Shown here: positions 51,000-60,367 of the stretch, piece by piece
How positions within the stretch are numbered: position 1 is the first letter of the stretch
How the letters are laid out: every line of letters begins with the position of its first letter
Assembly (NCBI RefSeq): GCF_945906775.1
Contig: NZ_CAMDRE010000001.1
Location: 1,674,001 to 1,738,000 of the forward strand
From: Citrobacter sp. Marseille-Q6884
GTDB taxonomy: Bacteria; Pseudomonadota; Gammaproteobacteria; Enterobacterales; Enterobacteriaceae
Length of the DNA stretch: 64,000 bases
Direction of reading: 5' to 3'
The notes under the pieces: generated by a model
Told to the model about the DNA's origin: nothing
Seen by the model: only the letters and a program-made list of their open reading frames with translations
Databases searched by the model: none
Translations under genes and position numbers: made by a program

Positions 51000-52135
51000 C
51001 GGATGTGCGCCAGGCGGGTGCGACAGGTGTGGTCACCGCTTTGCACCATATCCCGAACGGGGAAGTGTGGTCGGTTGACGAGATCCAAAAGCGTAAAGCC
51101 ATTGTTGAACAGGCGGGTCTGGTCTGGTCGGTGGTGGAAAGCGTGCCGATTCACGAAGATATCAAAACCCGTTCCGGTCACTATCTTCAGTGGATTGCCA
51201 ACTACCAGCAGTCGCTGCGCAATCTGGCGCAATGCGGCATTCGCACCGTGTGCTACAACTTCATGCCGGTTCTCGACTGGACGCGTACCGATCTGGAATA
51301 TGTCCTGCCAGATGGCTCCAAAGCATTGCGTTTTGATCAGATAGAATTCGCGGCGTTTGAGCTGCATATCCTCAAACGTCCTGGCGCTGAAGCCGACTAC
51401 ACGGCGGAAGAAATCGCCCAGGCAAATGATCGCTTCGCCACCATGAGCGACGAAGACAAGGCGCGTCTGACCCGCAATATCATTGCCGGTCTGCCGGGGG
51501 CGGAAGAAGGGTATACCCTCGACCAGTTCCGTCAGCACCTGGATCGTTATAAAGACATTGATAAAGCCGCGCTGCGCGAGAATTTTGCCGTCTTCCTGAA
51601 GGCGATTATTCCGGTGGCAGAAGAAGCCGGTGTGCGCATGGCGGTACACCCGGACGATCCGCCGCGCCCAATCCTCGGCCTGCCGCGCATTGTTTCCACT
51701 GTGGAAGATATGCAGTGGATGGTGGAAACGGTCAACAGCATGGCCAACGGTTTCACCATGTGCACCGGCTCTTACGGCGTACGTGCGGATAACGATCTGG
51801 TCGATATGATCAAACAGTTTGGTCCGCGTATTTATTTCACCCATCTGCGCTCTACGCTGCGCGAAGATAACCCGAAAACCTTCCATGAGGCGGCGCATCT
51901 CAACGGTGACGTGGACATGTACGAAGTGGTGAAAGCGCTCGTAGAAGAAGAGCAGCGCCGTAAAGCACAGGGCAATGAGGATTTGATCCCGATGCGCCCG
52001 GATCACGGTCACCAGATGCTCGACGATCTGAAAAAGAAAACCAACCCAGGTTATTCCGCGATTGGCCGCCTGAAAGGGCTTGCGGAAGTGCGTGGTGTTG
52101 AGATGGCGATTCAGCGCGCTTTCTTTAGCCGCTAA
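50951..52135 (+). CDS. uxuA: Mannonate dehydratase
   Basis: The 394-residue enzyme dehydrates D-mannonate to 2-keto-3-deoxygluconate in glucuronate breakdown. It begins MEQTWRWYGPNDPVTLADVR and contains metal-site segments VHPDDPPRP, MCTGSYGVRADND and MRPDHGHQM, as in E. coli UxuA. GAGGAATAAAGC precedes its ATG. It forms an operon with uxuB 77 bp downstream. Confidence 0.97.
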   Translation: MEQTWRWYGPNDPVTLADVRQAGATGVVTALHHIPNGEVWSVDEIQKRKAIVEQAGLVWSVVESVPIHEDIKTRSGHYLQWIANYQQSLRNLAQCGIRTVCYNFMPVLDWTRTDLEYVLPDGSKALRFDQIEFAAFELHILKRPGAEADYTAEEIAQANDRFATMSDEDKARLTRNIIAGLPGAEEGYTLDQFRQHLDRYKDIDKAALRENFAVFLKAIIPVAEEAGVRMAVHPDDPPRPILGLPRIVSTVEDMQWMVETVNSMANGFTMCTGSYGVRADNDLVDMIKQFGPRIYFTHLRSTLREDNPKTFHEAAHLNGDVDMYEVVKALVEEEQRRKAQGNEDLIPMRPDHGHQMLDDLKKKTNPGYSAIGRLKGLAEVRGVEMAIQRAFFSR

Positions 52136-52212
52136 ACCAGACCGGCCGGCGTCATGCCGGCTTTGTTCTTTTCTCTTCCCGTCGGCGTTGCCGATGGGTT
52201 CTGGAGTTCACG

Positions 52213-53688
52213 ATGACGACAACCATTGCCAACAGCAACTTACCGGTTGCACGCCCTGCGTGGGAAAATTCACGTCTGCAATCCCGTATTGTTCACCTGG
52301 GATGCGGCGCTTTTCACCGTGCGCATCAGGCGCTGTATACCCACCATCTGCTGGAACAAACGGACAGCGACTGGGGGATCTGCGAAGTCAACCTGATGCC
52401 GGGTAACGACTGTGTGCTGATTGAAAACCTGAAAAAACAGCAACTGCTGTACACCGTGGCGGAGAAAGGCGCTGACAGCACCGTGCTGAAAGTGATCGGC
52501 TCGATGAAAGAGGCGCTGCACCCGGATCTTGACGGTTGCGAGGGCATTCTGCAGGCCATGGCGCGCCCGCAAACGGCGATTGTTTCGCTGACAGTGACGG
52601 AAAAAGGTTACTGCACGGATGCCGCCAGCGGTCAGTTAGATCTCAATAACCCGCTGATCAAACACGACTTAGCGTTTCCGCAAGCGCCGAAGTCGGCCAT
52701 TGGTTATATCGTTCAGGCGTTGCACCTGCGTCGCGAGCAGGGGCTGGCAGCTTTTACGGTGATGTCCTGCGATAACGTCCGTGAAAACGGTCACGTGGCG
52801 AAAGTCGCGGTACTGGGTCTTGCCCGCGCGCGTGACCCGGAACTGGCGAAGTGGATTGAGACTCACGCCACCTTCCCGTGCACCATGGTGGATCGCATTG
52901 TTCCGGCGGCAACGCCTGAAACATTGCAGGAGATTGCCGACCAGTTGGGTGTGTTCGATCCGTGCGCCATTGCCTGCGAACCGTTCCGCCAGTGGGTGAT
53001 CGAAGATAACTTTGTTAACGGTCGTCCTGACTGGGATAAAGTCGGTGCGCAGTTCGTGGCCGACGTGGTGCCATTTGAAATGATGAAACTGCGCATGCTC
53101 AACGGCAGCCACTCATTCCTGGCGTATCTGGGTTATCTTGGCGGGTACGAAACCATTGCCGATACCATGACCAATCCGGCCTACCGTAAAGCGGCGTTTG
53201 CACTGATGATGCAAGAACAGGCTCCGACGCTGTCGATGCCGGAAGGCACCGATCTTAATGCGTACGCAACGCTGCTGATCGAACGCTTCAGTAACCCATC
53301 CCTGCGCCACCGTACCTGGCAGATCGCCATGGACGGTAGCCAGAAACTGCCACAACGCCTGCTGGATCCGGTGCGTATGCATCTGCAAAACGGCAGCGAC
53401 TGGCGCTATCTGGCGCTCGGTGTGGCGGGCTGGATGCGCTACACCCACGGCGTGGATGAGCAGGGGCAGGCCATTGAGGTAGTTGACCCATTGTTGGCGG
53501 AATTCCAGCGTATCAACCAGCAATACCAGGGTGCTGAACGCGTGACGGCACTGCTGGGCTTGAGCGGGATTTTCGGTCATGATTTAGCGGAAAATGCCGA
53601 CTTTGTTGACGCGATTATCGCTGCGTATCAACAGCTGTGCGAGCTGGGTGCGCGCGAGTGCGTCGCGGCGTTAAGCGCTAACGCATAA
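52213..53688 (+). CDS. uxuB: Fructuronate reductase
   Basis: The 491-residue NAD-dependent polyol dehydrogenase-type enzyme reduces D-fructuronate to D-mannonate, the step before UxuA. It has the N-terminal nucleotide site IVHLGCGAFHRAHQALYTHH and the C-terminal catalytic segment MLNGSHSFLAYLG with its lysine/serine region. It is close to E. coli UxuB. uxuR follows after 128 bp. Confidence 0.97.
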   Translation: MTTTIANSNLPVARPAWENSRLQSRIVHLGCGAFHRAHQALYTHHLLEQTDSDWGICEVNLMPGNDCVLIENLKKQQLLYTVAEKGADSTVLKVIGSMKEALHPDLDGCEGILQAMARPQTAIVSLTVTEKGYCTDAASGQLDLNNPLIKHDLAFPQAPKSAIGYIVQALHLRREQGLAAFTVMSCDNVRENGHVAKVAVLGLARARDPELAKWIETHATFPCTMVDRIVPAATPETLQEIADQLGVFDPCAIACEPFRQWVIEDNFVNGRPDWDKVGAQFVADVVPFEMMKLRMLNGSHSFLAYLGYLGGYETIADTMTNPAYRKAAFALMMQEQAPTLSMPEGTDLNAYATLLIERFSNPSLRHRTWQIAMDGSQKLPQRLLDPVRMHLQNGSDWRYLALGVAGWMRYTHGVDEQGQAIEVVDPLLAEFQRINQQYQGAERVTALLGLSGIFGHDLAENADFVDAIIAAYQQLCELGARECVAALSANA

Positions 53689-53819
53689 CTCTCCCTCTGA
53701 TAACGGGTCAATCAAAATTTATTTGGTTGACCCGTTTCCTGTTTTTGGCGCAAGGCAAATGCTATAGTTCGATACTCAATTATCGTATCTGAATTAACGC
53801 ATCCGATGGGCATAACATG

Positions 53820-54593
53820 ATGAAATCGAACACTTCTCAGCAAAGACCCTATCAGGAAGTGGGCGCAATGATCCGCGATCTGATCGTACAGTCACCGTAC
53901 AAACCCGGAGAGCGTCTGCCACCGGAGCGTGAAATTGCCGAGATGCTCAATGTCACCCGCACGGTGGTACGTGAAGCGTTAATCATGCTGGAAATTAAAG
54001 GGCTGGTGGACGTGCGACGCGGTGCCGGTATCTATGTGCTCGACAACGCTGACGCCCAGGCGATGGACAGTACGGATGTGAACTATTGTAATGATGCCGG
54101 TCCTTTTGAGCTGTTGCAGGCGCGCCAGCTTCTGGAAAGCAATATTGCTGAGTTTGCCGCCCTGCAGGCCACTCGCGAAGATATCGTTAAAATGCGCCAG
54201 GCGCTGCAACTGGAAGAGCGGGAGCTGGCCTCCAGCGAGCAGAACGGCTCAGAAAGTGGTGATATGCAGTTTCATCTCGCCATTGCCGAGGCGACGCATA
54301 ACAGCATGCTGGTCGAACTGTTTCGCCAGTCCTGGCAGTGGCGTGAGAACAACCCGATGTGGATCCAGTTGCACAGCCACCTGGATGACACTCATTACCG
54401 TAAAGAATGGATGGGCGACCACAAGCAGATACTGGCGGCATTAATCAAAAAGGATGCGCGTGCGGCTAAGCTGGCGATGTGGCAGCATCTGGAAAACGTC
54501 AAACAGCGACTGCTGGAGTTTTCGAATGTTGATGACATTGATTTTGACGGCTACCTGTTTGACTCCTGGCCGCTGGATAAAGTGAACGCCTGA
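53820..54593 (+). CDS. uxuR: GntR-family repressor UxuR
   Basis: The 257-residue FadR-subfamily regulator has an N-terminal winged helix (RLPPEREIAEMLNVTRTVVREALIMLEIKGLV) and an all-helical effector domain. It represses uxuAB and gntP until fructuronate binds. I chose MKSNTSQQRPYQEV at 53820; ATG 53817 is adjacent and equally open. TTTGGTTGACC at about 53721, resembling half of a UxuR site, suggests autoregulation. Confidence 0.95.
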   Translation: MKSNTSQQRPYQEVGAMIRDLIVQSPYKPGERLPPEREIAEMLNVTRTVVREALIMLEIKGLVDVRRGAGIYVLDNADAQAMDSTDVNYCNDAGPFELLQARQLLESNIAEFAALQATREDIVKMRQALQLEERELASSEQNGSESGDMQFHLAIAEATHNSMLVELFRQSWQWRENNPMWIQLHSHLDDTHYRKEWMGDHKQILAALIKKDARAAKLAMWQHLENVKQRLLEFSNVDDIDFDGYLFDSWPLDKVNA

Positions 54594-54611
54594 TAGCGTC
54601 GTCCTGCCTCG

Positions 54612-54635
54612 CGCGGGCTCTCTGGCCCGCGTTTT
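54612..54635 (+). terminator. Intrinsic terminator of uxuR
   Basis: CGCGGGC, a six-base loop and GCCCGCG are followed by TTTT, 19 bp past the uxuR stop codon. Confidence 0.85.
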
Positions 54636-55233
54636 ACCGCTTATTTTCCCCTTCTGTACGCGCATTTTTACCGCCTGGATTCGACGAATGAAAACGTTTT
54701 CCTTCGTCGATATGGGGATTTTTCCCGCAACGCTGTCCGGTAAGAATTGATTTGTATCAAGTAAAAACGACTTAGTTTTGATTGCGAAAGAATGCTTTCG
54801 TTACCTTATTTTTACCTTTTCGTGCTTATTTTTCGACAATGCGGACGCATGTTAAGTGAGAATCAAAGTGATTTCTGCAGACGTTTGAGCGGGTAAAACG
54901 TGCATAACAGCGTGTAAAAACAGGTGTTTTGGTCAAATGTAGACATTGATCACGCGATGTAACCTATTGGCTGGAATGATGTTTTGATTGCGTATCGCAA
55001 CTATCCCTTCCCTCAACGCATTTTTTAATCAAATGAATAAGAACAAACACAGCGAAAGTCATCTTTACCTATTATTCCATAATAAAGTTATCTTTCATTT
55101 GAAATGACGTTCCATTTTAAAGTGATTTATTAACAGTTTTATTACTATTGCCCATTTAATTTGCCGTTGACATGTTTTTACACTGGCTGCATATTTCACC
55201 GCATAAGCGTGTTATTGCGTTCAGGAGAAGACA
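54636..55233. other. Long gap between uxuR and the small RHH-like gene
   Basis: I see no gene. The DNA is AT-rich in its right half, with A/T runs and repeats such as TTTTTACC, but no operator that I can name. A promoter for the small gene presumably lies near 55150-55220, with TTGACATG then TACACTG-like elements around 55166-55192. Confidence 0.4.
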
Positions 55234-55437
55234 ATGCCCTCTCGAGATTATCCCGATATTCGAAAACCAAGGGGTACCCGATCTAAAGATATGGTTCTTT
55301 TAAGTGCTCGTGTCGATACTTCTCTGTGGGAATATGTTCGCACGCTGGCATTTGAATCACGTAAAAGTAAACAAGATATTATTGCTGAAGCATTAATGTT
55401 GCATCGCTCTATTAATCAGAGTGAACCTCAGGAATAA
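55234..55437 (+). CDS. Small ribbon-helix-helix-like protein
   Basis: The 67-residue protein reads MPSRDYPDIRKPRGTRSKDM and then VLLSARVDTSLWEYVRTLAFESRKSKQDIIAEAL, a strand followed by two helices that fits the ribbon-helix-helix fold of small repressors. ATG follows AGGAGAAGACA. It stands alone, followed by the terminator that IS1 has split. Its target is unknown; the neighbouring porin is one possibility only. Confidence 0.65.
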   Translation: MPSRDYPDIRKPRGTRSKDMVLLSARVDTSLWEYVRTLAFESRKSKQDIIAEALMLHRSINQSEPQE

Positions 55438-55534
55438 AAGTAAACACTTTCTGCCTGGATTTTATTTGAAATCCAAACAATGAATTATGTCTTGCCACTT
55501 CATTATTACCTTTATTGGTGTGTCATTGATTTTC

Positions 55535-55552
55535 TTCCCCTATGTAATAGGG
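55535..55552 (+). terminator. Stem of an intrinsic terminator split by IS1
   Basis: CCCCTAT-GTA-ATAGGGG is a 7-bp stem. In the uninterrupted site it would continue directly into CTTTTTT, which now lies at 56331-56337 on the far side of IS1. The stem survives on the left but has lost its T run. Confidence 0.7.
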
Positions 55553-55567
55553 GGTAATGACTCCAAC

Positions 55568-56071
55568 TTACTGATAGTGTTTTATGTTCAGATAATGCCC
55601 GATGACCTTGTCATGCAGCTCCACCGATTTTGAGAACGACAGTGACTTCCGTCCCAGCCTTGCCAGATGTTGTCTCAGATTCAGGTTATGTCGCTCAATG
55701 CGCTGAGTGTAACGCTTGCTGATAACGTGCAGCTTTCCCTTCAGGCGGGATTCATACAGCGGCCAGCCATCCGTCATCCATACCACGACCTCAAAGGCCG
55801 ACAGCAGGCTCAGAAGTCGCTCCAGTGTGGCCAGAGTGCGTTCACCGAAGACGTGCGCCACAATCGTCCTCCGTATCCTGTCATACGCGTAAAACAGCCA
55901 GCGCTGACGTGATTTAGCACCGACGTAGCCCCACTGTTCGTCCATTTCAGCGCAGACAATCACATCACTGCCCGGCTGTATGCGCGAGGTTACCGACTGC
56001 GGCCTGAGTTTTTTAAGTGACGTAAAATCGTGTTGAGGCCAACGCCCATAATGCGGGCGGTTGCCCGGCAT
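55568..56071 (-). CDS. insB: IS1 transposase ORF B (InsB)
   Basis: The 167-residue frame contains the DDE catalytic domain ([45 protein letters not shown]). It is normally made as an InsAB' fusion through -1 frameshifting at A6C, present on the minus strand at 56014-56008. It appears intact. Confidence 0.95.
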
Positions 56072-56265
56072 CCAACACCATTCATGGCCATATCAATGAT
56101 TTTCTGGTGCGTACCGGGTTGAGAAGCGGTGTAAGTGAACTGCAGTTGCCATGTTTTACGGCAGTGAGAGCAGAGATAGCGCTGATGTCCGGCAGTGCTT
56201 TTGCCGTTACGCACCACCCCGTCAGTAGCTGAACAGGAGGGACAGCTGATAGAAACAGAAGCCAC
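55990..56265 (-). CDS. insA: IS1 regulator/transposase ORF A (InsA)
   Basis: The 91-residue protein has an N-terminal zinc finger ([14 protein letters not shown] ... CSHCRKTW) and a helix-turn-helix. It binds the IS1 ends and represses transposition when made alone. It overlaps insB at the frameshift window and appears intact. Confidence 0.95.
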
Positions 56266-56401
56266 TGGAGCACCTCAAAAACACCATCATACACTAAATC
56301 AGTAAGTTGGCAGCATCACCTAATAGGGGGCTTTTTTATGTGGGCATGCTGCCTGCATAACAAAGTTGATAGCAAAATTCACAATTAAAAGTGAGTAAAA
56401 T

Positions 56402-57427
56402 ATGAAAAAGACAGCAGTGGCATTAGCAGTACTGGCTTTCGGGGTAACTTCCGTTCATGCTGCGGAAATTTATAACAAAGATGGCAACAAACTTGATCTG
56501 TACGGCAAAGTAAAAGCGACGCACTCCTGGACTGGCAGCACTGATGCTGACGGTACTTATGCACGTCTGGGTTTCCGTGGTGAGACACAAATTAACGATC
56601 AACTGACCGGTTATGGTCAATTTGAAAGTCAGATTGATGGCTCTAAAGCGGAAGGGTCTCAGGATGGCGTTAAAACCCGTCTGGCGTTTGCTGGTCTGGA
56701 TTTTGACCACAACGTTAGCTTTGACTATGGCCGTAACTACGGTGTCGCTTACGATGTGGGAGTTTATACTGATACGCTTTCAGAGTTCGGTGGCGACTCT
56801 TACGAAAATACTGACCGCTTCCTTACTTCACGCACTTCTGGCGTTGCAACACTCCGTACCAAAAATCTGTTTGGTGCCGTTGATGGCGTGAACTTTGCTG
56901 CGCAATACCAGGGTAAGGATGACTCCAACAAAGGCACTCCTGCTGACCCTGACTATACTAAGCAGCACGGTAATGGCTATGGCTTCTCTCTGGGTTATGA
57001 CAATATCGCCGATTCTGGCGTGTCTGCCATTGCAGCCTATTCAACTTCTGCGCTGACTAATGATCAGCAAAAATCCGGCTGGGATGGTGAGAACGCAGAG
57101 TTCTGGGGCGCGGGTCTGAAATATGACGCTAACTCTATCTACGTTGCGACCATGTATGGCGAATCCCACAACCTGATTCAGGATGCGGACAAAGCGCAGC
57201 ACTTTGAAGCTATGGCTGCCTATGTCTTTGATTTTGGTCTGCGTCCGAACGTGGCTTACGTCCATGCACGTGACAACAACAACAACGACCTGACCGAATA
57301 CGTTGCGCTGGGTACCGACTACTACTTCAACAAAAACATCGTTGCTGATGTGGGTTACAAAATTAACCTGCTGAATGGCGCTAACGGTGACAACGAAGCT
57401 GTTGTTGGCCTGACCTACCAGTTCTAA
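56402..57427 (+). CDS. OmpC/OmpF-family trimeric porin
   Basis: The 341-residue outer-membrane protein has a 21-residue signal peptide cut before AEIYNKDGNKLDLYGKV. It contains the constriction loop 3 (TDTLSEFGGDSYENTDRF) and the C-terminal phenylalanine signal GLTYQF. It is shorter than OmpC (about 367) by loop deletions. Family members include OmpC, OmpF, OmpN and NmpC, and I cannot say which it is. Only 81 bp separate its start from IS1, so its promoter region may be altered. Confidence 0.9.
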   Translation: MKKTAVALAVLAFGVTSVHAAEIYNKDGNKLDLYGKVKATHSWTGSTDADGTYARLGFRGETQINDQLTGYGQFESQIDGSKAEGSQDGVKTRLAFAGLDFDHNVSFDYGRNYGVAYDVGVYTDTLSEFGGDSYENTDRFLTSRTSGVATLRTKNLFGAVDGVNFAAQYQGKDDSNKGTPADPDYTKQHGNGYGFSLGYDNIADSGVSAIAAYSTSALTNDQQKSGWDGENAEFWGAGLKYDANSIYVATMYGESHNLIQDADKAQHFEAMAAYVFDFGLRPNVAYVHARDNNNNDLTEYVALGTDYYFNKNIVADVGYKINLLNGANGDNEAVVGLTYQF

Positions 57428-57446
57428 TTTGTTGCTCTGCTCTGAA

Positions 57447-57474
57447 AAGGCGTCTTTCATAAGACGCCTTTTTT
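57447..57474 (+). terminator. Intrinsic terminator of the porin gene
   Basis: AAGGCGTCTT-TCAT-AAGACGCCTT is a perfect 10-bp stem followed by TTTT. It also lies downstream of the converging membrane-protein gene. Confidence 0.9.
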
Positions 57475-57488
57475 ACATCCTGCTGTCT

Positions 57489-57890
57489 TCACGCTTGCGG
57501 GGATTGCTCTTCGCGCGCATCGCTCAGTAACCATTGCCAGATACCCACTTTTACACATGCGACGACGCAGAGAATAAGGTAAAAGAGGGGATTATGCGTA
57601 ATGGAAACGCGCATCACGTCCATTAAATCAACATGTAGATTCCCCGCGATGGCCATATTGATAATAAAAATAGAGGCAATAGCGCTGGCCAGTAAAATTA
57701 AAATAGCCTGTAATTTGGGGATCTCCGGTAGTTTTCCGGTAGCCCACTGCCAGAGAAAGGCCGTTGTTAATGCAAATACAATAAATAAACCTACGGCCCC
57801 AAAGGTGCCAAAGTCTTTATAATCTTGCACCGTACCGATTAAACCAGAAAGAACAATTAACCCAAGAATGAGTTTTTTTAGCCATGGCAT
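57489..57890 (-). CDS. Small inner-membrane protein, function unknown
   Basis: The 133-residue protein has four predicted membrane helices (about residues 5-22, 28-48, 60-84 and 100-122). No conserved polar motif stands out and I do not recognise the family. ATG 57890 has no strong ribosome site, although AAATAATCG precedes it. It stands alone between the porin and yjiJ. Confidence 0.7.
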   Translation of the reverse strand: MPWLKKLILGLIVLSGLIGTVQDYKDFGTFGAVGLFIVFALTTAFLWQWATGKLPEIPKLQAILILLASAIASIFIINMAIAGNLHVDLMDVMRVSITHNPLFYLILCVVACVKVGIWQWLLSDAREEQSPQA

Positions 57891-58072
57891 CGATTATTTC
57901 CAGAAGTGTTGTTGATGTTGAATGGATATGTCCATTTTTACGCATGTGGCGTCAAATTTGCTCATGCGTGAAAAGGAATTATAAATTGTCTGGAAGATAA
58001 TTTGGTTATTATTAAATGTTGATATTTAATTGTAGAGTAATCCGAAATTAAAACGTTTTGGTTGTCATTAGT

Positions 58073-59272
58073 TTATATGCTTTTGGATGCAATGAATCGT
58101 TGTTTGTATAATTGTGTGGCGCTGATCAGCGCGGCTAAAAACAACGCAATAGCACCACACAGCGTGGCGTTGATGATGGCGACCGCGCCGCTCCCTAACA
58201 GGCTGGTTAACAGTGGGCCGAGAATTTGCCCAATCCCGTAAGTCAGGGTGACCAGGCCCAGCAGGTTAATATTTCGCGGTACGCTGAGCTGTCGGGCAAG
58301 CGGCATCACCAGCGAGGTGGTTCCCATAAAGGTGGCACCAAACCCCACGCTACTGATTACTAGCAGCAATAGCGATCCGCTGGCGAGCGTTAACACCACG
58401 CAGGCGCTCTGGATCAGCAGATTCGCCGTCAGGCATTGCAGAACCCCCCAGCGTTTAGCCGCCCACAGCCAGCCGAAACAACCCGGAATAATCGCCACGC
58501 CAACCAGCGACCAGAGATGTGCCGTCAGTAGCGGCGATCCGGCATTTTTCGCCATCAGCGGCAGATAGGTGGCGACAATGATATAGCCAAAACCCGCCAG
58601 CCCATACAGCAGCGCCAGCAGCCACCAGGACATCGGTTGATGCGCTGTTTTTGCCAGTGGCGCTGCGGGGAGCGCGCTCCCGCGAGAGGGGAGGAGTATG
58701 GCCACTAGCAGGAAAAGCAGACCGGAGAGTGCCCCCGCGCCCAGCCATAACGTGTGGGAGGAAAGCGCATAGCGTAAACCGGCGATAACGTACTCGTTGC
58801 CGAGAAAAATGCCTGCGCCAACGCCGGAGAACAATGCCGCAATCACAAACGGATGGCGGGTATGGTGCAGGACCACCATCGAACCAAAGATCATCATACC
58901 GGCACTGGCGACCCCCGCCAGAAAGCGGATCAGCATCACCAGCGCGGGTTGCGTAACGATGGCCATCGCCAGAATCAATCCACCGGTGGCGAGCGCAGAG
59001 GTCAATAGCATCGGACGTAAGCGAGCGGGGAGATGAAAGAGGCCGAAAGAAAATAACAGGCTGCCTGTGAGATACCCGGCATAGTTGGCACTGGCAATCC
59101 AGGAGAGTTGGCTAAAGGTAAACTGGCCTTCAGACAGCAACACCGGCAGCATCGGGGTATACAAAAAGCGCCCAATCCCCATTCCTAACGTCAGGACCAG
59201 CATGCCAAAGAGCGCGACGCTGATGGCATGGTGATGTGGAACGGGACTTTCCTGGGACATACGGACGCTCAC
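58073..59272 (-). CDS. yjiJ: YbfB/YjiJ-family major facilitator transporter
   Basis: The 399-residue protein has about 12 membrane helices, the LGMGIGRFLYTPMLPVLL motif in helix 1 and SQLSWIASANYAGYLTGSLL, both typical of the YbfB/YjiJ family. It matches E. coli YjiJ in length and in its neighbourhood. The transported substrate is not known. The start could be M1 or M4 (MSQESPV). Confidence 0.9.
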   Translation of the reverse strand: MSVRMSQESPVPHHHAISVALFGMLVLTLGMGIGRFLYTPMLPVLLSEGQFTFSQLSWIASANYAGYLTGSLLFSFGLFHLPARLRPMLLTSALATGGLILAMAIVTQPALVMLIRFLAGVASAGMMIFGSMVVLHHTRHPFVIAALFSGVGAGIFLGNEYVIAGLRYALSSHTLWLGAGALSGLLFLLVAILLPSRGSALPAAPLAKTAHQPMSWWLLALLYGLAGFGYIIVATYLPLMAKNAGSPLLTAHLWSLVGVAIIPGCFGWLWAAKRWGVLQCLTANLLIQSACVVLTLASGSLLLLVISSVGFGATFMGTTSLVMPLARQLSVPRNINLLGLVTLTYGIGQILGPLLTSLLGSGAVAIINATLCGAIALFLAALISATQLYKQRFIASKSI

Positions 59273-59336
59273 TGCACGTTGTAATGGATGTATTTGTTAT
59301 ATTACATGTGCAAATGATAATGAAAAGTAAAATTAA

Positions 59337-59594
59337 TCACTTATCAGCAGCGGCAAAGGCAGCAATGCAGCGCCATTCTCCCTCCTCACAGCGGTAAATG
59401 GATTCGGTATCACCTGGGATCACCCACTGCGTTTCTTCATCTGCAGCACAGTCCATGTAGATACACAGCCCGCAGCCACCGCGGAGCTGGCGGGGAATAT
59501 CCGCTACCCGAAAGCGGATCCCCGCGGCTTGCAATACTTTGCGCATTTTGATGACGCCCACGGTGGAATGAAATAAAAACACGGTCTCAGTCAT
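59337..59594 (-). CDS. DUF3343 protein (putative Se/S carrier-like)
   Basis: The 85-residue protein has the DUF3343 pattern, with a GCGLCIYMDC cysteine group and FLFHSTVGVIKM at the start. It is linked by a 4-bp overlap to yjiL and is probably cotranscribed after yjiM-yjiL. Members are found beside 2-hydroxyacyl-CoA dehydratase-like genes. The biochemical role is uncertain. Confidence 0.8.
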   Translation of the reverse strand: MTETVFLFHSTVGVIKMRKVLQAAGIRFRVADIPRQLRGGCGLCIYMDCAADEETQWVIPGDTESIYRCEEGEWRCIAAFAAADK

Positions 59595-60358
59595 GGACGT
59601 TTCCTCAGGCGTTGCCCAATCAGCGCCGCGCCCACTGCACCGGCAAACTGTGCGTCGGGATGCGTGTGGACGGGGATGCCGAGATGGCCTTCGAGCATGC
59701 GTGCAAAGGCATTGCAGTGGCTGACGCCGCCAGTAAACAGCAGCGGACTTTGCGCGGAAAGCCGCCCGATAAAGTTGGCGCTGCGCCTGGCCATGGCGTT
59801 GATCACGCCTGCCAGAATCGCTTCCGGCGCCACGCCCGCCGAGCGCAGGCTGATCACCTCTGACTCAGCAAAAACCGTACACATGCTGGTGATCGCATGC
59901 GGTTCGATCCCCGCAGTAATCGTATCAAGTTGCTCCACGCTGGCGCCCAGCGTGCGGGAGATGACTTCAAGAAACCGTCCGGTTCCGGCGGCACATTTGT
60001 CATTCATTAAAAAGTCGGTGAGGTTGCCGTCATCGTCGAGTTGTATGACTTTACTGTCCTGACCGCCGATATCAATGACCGTACGGGTGCCAGGCGCCAG
60101 TAATCGCGCGCCCAGTCCGTGGCAGGAAATTTCTGTGACCTGTTTGTCGGCATAATCCACAAGTTGTCGCCCGTAACCGGTGAGGGTTAAAAACGGCCGC
60201 GCCTCCAGCCCGGCTTGCAGTGTTTCCCATGCCTGTGCAATCGCCTCCGCAGGGCGAAACGGCGTGGGACACAGGAAGCGGCGTCTGATGACGCCCTCTT
60301 CAAGCAGGATCCCTTTGGTCGCCGTGGAGCCGGAATCAATCCCTATTGAATATGTCAC
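59591..60358 (-). CDS. yjiL: YjiL, activator ATPase of the 2-hydroxyacyl-CoA dehydratase family
   Basis: The 255-residue ASKHA-fold ATPase has IGIDSGSTATKG at the start, VIDIGGQDSKVI near 93 and the cluster-binding cysteines in NDKCAAGTGRF and ITSMCTVFAES. In the family a homodimer holding one [4Fe-4S] cluster transfers an electron to the partner protein, here probably YjiM, with ATP hydrolysis. It is located 9 bp after yjiM. Confidence 0.92.
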   Translation of the reverse strand: MTYSIGIDSGSTATKGILLEEGVIRRRFLCPTPFRPAEAIAQAWETLQAGLEARPFLTLTGYGRQLVDYADKQVTEISCHGLGARLLAPGTRTVIDIGGQDSKVIQLDDDGNLTDFLMNDKCAAGTGRFLEVISRTLGASVEQLDTITAGIEPHAITSMCTVFAESEVISLRSAGVAPEAILAGVINAMARRSANFIGRLSAQSPLLFTGGVSHCNAFARMLEGHLGIPVHTHPDAQFAGAVGAALIGQRLRKRP

Positions 60359-60367
60359 TGGGATCCC

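Larger units (their letters stand above)
55553..56320 (-). mobile_element. IS1 insertion sequence, complete
   Basis: This is a 768-bp element with terminal inverted repeats GGTAATGACTCCAACTTACT at the left and its imperfect partner (GGTGATGCTGCCAACTTAC read from the right end). It carries insA and insB and is flanked by an 8-bp direct repeat TAATAGGG (55545-55552 and 56321-56328). The perfect duplication points to a fairly recent insertion. Confidence 0.96.

Noticed and set aside
50996..52012. 338-codon minus-strand frame
   Set aside because: It is antisense to uxuA, has no ribosome site and no family character.
57489..57890. yjiG or yjiH as the identity of the small membrane protein
   Set aside because: Length and sequence do not fit those nucleoside-gate family proteins as I know them.
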